From: JADLGL01 sp964611195
Lineage (GTDB): Bacteria; Pseudomonadota; Alphaproteobacteria; Rhizobiales; Kaistiaceae
DNA: 7,406 bases
Direction: 5' to 3'
NCBI GenBank assembly: GCA_964611195.1
Contig: CAZSXA010000116.1
Span: 1-7,406, forward strand
In this document: in pieces, positions 5,951 through 7,406 of the stretch
Position numbering within the stretch: the stretch's first letter is position 1
Layout: the number at the start of each line of letters is the position of its first letter
Position numbers and translations under genes: made by a program
The notes under the pieces: model-generated
Database searches by the model: none
What the model saw: the letters and a program-made list of their open reading frames with translations, nothing else
Told to the model about the DNA's origin: nothing

Positions 5951-6451
5951 ATGAGCCTGATTGAATTCGCCGCGGAAAGGCACTCCAACCCGGTCGATAC
6001 GATCGAGCAGATTGCCGGACATCGCGAGTGGCCGTTCGACCGGTCCGGCGAGGACGAGATCACCATCTCGGTCAAAGCCGGTCTTGCCGACTACCATGTC
6101 TCCTTCGCCTGGCTCGAAGACATGGAGGCGGTTCATCTTTCTTGTGCCTTCGATCTCAAGGTCACTGAGCGGCGGAAGCTCGAGGTCATGCGGCTCCTGT
6201 CGCTGGTCAACGAACAGATGTGGATCGGCCATTTCGACCTCTGGAGCCAGGAAGCGCTGGTGATGTTCCGTCAGACGCTGCTGCTCGCCGGTGGCGCGGA
6301 GCCGACGGAACAGCAGGTCGAGGGCCTTCTCTCCTCTGCGATCGAGGCCTGCGAGCGCTACTACCAGGCATTCCAGTTCGTGGTCTGGGCCGGCAACTCG
6401 GCGCAAGAGGCGCTGGAGGCGGTGCTCTTCGAAACGGCGGGCGAGGCCTGA
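5951..6451 (+). CDS. YbjN domain-containing protein
   Basis: The product has 166 residues with no signal peptide or membrane segment. It looks like a YbjN-domain protein, whose fold resembles type III secretion chaperones. The order of elements fits: an N-terminal helix (NPVDTIEQIAGHREWPFDR), a strand region (DEITISVKAGLADYHVSFAW), an acidic stretch leading to HLSCAFDLKV, the characteristic helix with LLSLVNEQMWIGHFDLW (residues 82-98), a strand with VMFRQTLLL, then C-terminal helices QVEGLLSSAIEACERYYQAFQFVVW. E. coli YbjN affects motility, stress tolerance and other global traits, but the molecular role of the alphaproteobacterial version is unknown. A strong Shine-Dalgarno, AAGGGG (5939-5944), sits 6 bases before the ATG. 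It lies 160 bases after the UbiK-like gene and 73 before proC, an order I recall from other Hyphomicrobiales. Confidence 0.87.
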   Translation: MSLIEFAAERHSNPVDTIEQIAGHREWPFDRSGEDEITISVKAGLADYHVSFAWLEDMEAVHLSCAFDLKVTERRKLEVMRLLSLVNEQMWIGHFDLWSQEALVMFRQTLLLAGGAEPTEQQVEGLLSSAIEACERYYQAFQFVVWAGNSAQEALEAVLFETAGEA

Positions 6452-6484
6452 TCCGGCGCCCGGGCACCTCGCGTATCCGATTGG

Positions 6485-6506
6485 CAGGCGGTAAGAATCC
6501 CGCCTG
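6485..6506 (+). other. Hairpin in the proC leader
   Basis: CAGGCGG (6485-6491) and CCGCCTG (6500-6506) form a perfect 7-base-pair stem around an 8-base, A/T-richer loop (TAAGAATC). It lies between the YbjN gene stop and the proC Shine-Dalgarno (GGAGG, 6512-6516). No T-run follows, so it is not a standard terminator. It may be an mRNA processing or stabilising structure, a translational control element, or a protein-binding site. Confidence 0.4.
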
Positions 6507-6524
6507 AGATCGGAGGCCAGATCC

Positions 6525-7352
6525 ATGAACCTTCCGCAATCGGTGAATGCGGAGCGGCCGCTCATCCTTGCCGGCGCCGGCAAGATGGGCGGCGCCATGC
6601 TTGCCGGGTGGCTCGAGGGCGGGCTCGACCCGGCGGCGGTGCGCGTGATCGATCCGGCGCCGCCGGATTCGACGGCCACGCTGCTTGCCGATGCCGGCAT
6701 CCCGCCGCTTCCGACAACGCCGCCCGACACGGTCGCGTCCGTGCTTGTGATCGCGGTGAAGCCGCAGACCATCCCCAACGTGCTGCCTGGTCTTCGACCT
6801 CTGGTCGATTCCGCTACCCTGACGCTTTCGATCGCGGCGGGGACGAAGCTGCAGGCGTTCACATCGGGGCTTGAATCGACCCGGGTCGTGCGGGCGATGC
6901 CGAACACGCCGGCCCAGATCGGCCGCGGCATGACCGTTCTGGTCGGCGGCCGCGGCATTGCGGCCGAGGACAGGGTGCTCGCGACGGCCCTGCTTGAAGC
7001 CGTCGGTGCGGTCGAGTGGATCGAGGACGAGACGCTGATGGATGCGGTGACAGCGCTCTCCGGATCCGGCCCGGCCTATGTCTTCCTTCTCGCGGAGTGT
7101 CTGGCCGAGGCGGGCGTCGAAGCCGGTCTCGATGCGGCACTGGCGCGCCGCCTCGCCGATGCCACCATCGCCGGTGCCGGCGCGCTCCTCGACGAATCCG
7201 GCGAGGAGCCAGGGACGCTTCGCCGCAACGTCACATCGCCGGGCGGCACCACGGCGGCCGCGCTGGAAGTGCTGACCGCGCCGGTGGGGCTTTCGCCTCT
7301 CATTCGCCGCGCTGTCGCCGCCGCCAAGAAGCGCTCTGAAGAGCTGGGTTAG
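6525..7352 (+). CDS. proC: Pyrroline-5-carboxylate reductase
   Basis: ProC catalyses the last step of proline synthesis, reducing 1-pyrroline-5-carboxylate to L-proline with NAD(P)H in the cytosol. The product has 275 residues, the usual length. Visible features are the dinucleotide-binding loop AGAGKMGGAML (residues 16-26), an acidic residue at the end of the second strand (VIDPAPP), the AVKPQ segment (77-81), MPNTPA (125-130), the active-site region SGSGPAYVF (179-187), and the P5CR signature RRNVTSPGGTTAAALEVL (233-250). The start is fixed by GGAGG 8 bases before the ATG; a few residues (NLPQSVNAE) precede the first strand, as in many alphaproteobacterial homologues. It is 73 bases after the YbjN-domain gene. 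Its stop codon directly abuts the stop of a convergent minus-strand gene, so there is no intergenic terminator on this side. Confidence 0.97.
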   Translation: MNLPQSVNAERPLILAGAGKMGGAMLAGWLEGGLDPAAVRVIDPAPPDSTATLLADAGIPPLPTTPPDTVASVLVIAVKPQTIPNVLPGLRPLVDSATLTLSIAAGTKLQAFTSGLESTRVVRAMPNTPAQIGRGMTVLVGGRGIAAEDRVLATALLEAVGAVEWIEDETLMDAVTALSGSGPAYVFLLAECLAEAGVEAGLDAALARRLADATIAGAGALLDESGEEPGTLRRNVTSPGGTTAAALEVLTAPVGLSPLIRRAVAAAKKRSEELG

Positions 7353-7406
7353 CTAGACCGGTATCCGCACCGTGGCGCGGAGGCCGCCGAGGCGGCTGTC
7401 GTCGAG
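7353..7406 (-). CDS. C-terminal end of a minus-strand gene, possibly a sensor histidine kinase
   Basis: The minus strand is open from the right edge to a TAG at 7353-7355, giving LDDSRLGGLRATVRIPV. A run of (D/E)-x-x-x-GG-L-R-x-x-V-x-(L/I)-P at the very end is typical of the last strands of histidine-kinase HATPase domains, so a two-component sensor kinase is the best guess. Only 17 residues are visible, so this is tentative. The stop codon is immediately next to the proC stop, with zero bases between them. Confidence 0.45.
   Translation of the reverse strand, partial: LDDSRLGGLRATVRIPV

Noticed and set aside
5531..6958. Minus-strand open frame of 475 codons opposite the UbiK-like, YbjN and proC genes
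   Set aside because: It is antisense to three recognised genes and has no domain or plausible start context. Lack of stops follows from high G+C.

Overview
This window is a GC-rich chromosomal housekeeping segment. It most likely comes from an alphaproteobacterium of the Hyphomicrobiales (Rhizobiales) type. The evidence is the protein sequences (a PRPP synthase beginning MKLVAGNSNR, an NDUFAF7/MidA-type methyltransferase next to lgt and pgeF), the gene order lgt / methyltransferase / pgeF facing a divergent ubiK-like / ybjN-like / proC set, and strong third-position G+C. The assignment rests on recognised families and remembered synteny, not on a search. I see no mobile element, phage gene, tRNA, rRNA or CRISPR array. 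No gap between genes exceeds about 160 bases, so there is no large unexplained stretch.

Left arm, minus strand, read from right to left (5144 down to 1). It starts with lgt (lipoprotein diacylglyceryl transferase). An NDUFAF7/MidA-family methyltransferase follows, overlapping lgt by 8 bases. Then comes a small cysteine/histidine-rich DUF5946-like protein (4-base ATGA overlap) and pgeF, a multicopper/YfiH-family purine nucleoside phosphorylase / peptidoglycan editing factor (second 4-base ATGA overlap). These four genes look like one translationally coupled operon. After an 82-base gap comes a small unrecognised lipoprotein, after about 120 bases prs (PRPP synthase), and after another 122 bases, which hold two GC-rich hairpins, the first 30 codons of ribosomal protein L25 (rplY), cut by the window edge.

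Right arm, plus strand (5284 to 7352). A UbiK-like (BMFP/DUF526) protein with a long Ser/Thr/Gly/Lys/Arg-rich tail is followed by a YbjN-domain protein and proC (pyrroline-5-carboxylate reductase). At the far right a minus-strand gene ends exactly at the proC stop. Its 17 visible residues resemble the end of a sensor histidine kinase.

How the genes fit together: Lgt and the small lipoprotein are enzyme and probable substrate. The methyltransferase (complex I assembly in the family) and the UbiK-like protein (ubiquinone biogenesis in the family) both touch the respiratory chain from opposite sides of a shared divergent promoter region. Prs and ProC serve nucleotide and proline synthesis. I found no convincing new biological system. 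The points most worth a second look are the DUF5946-like gene tightly inserted between the methyltransferase and pgeF, and several palindromes or hairpins in the short intergenic regions.
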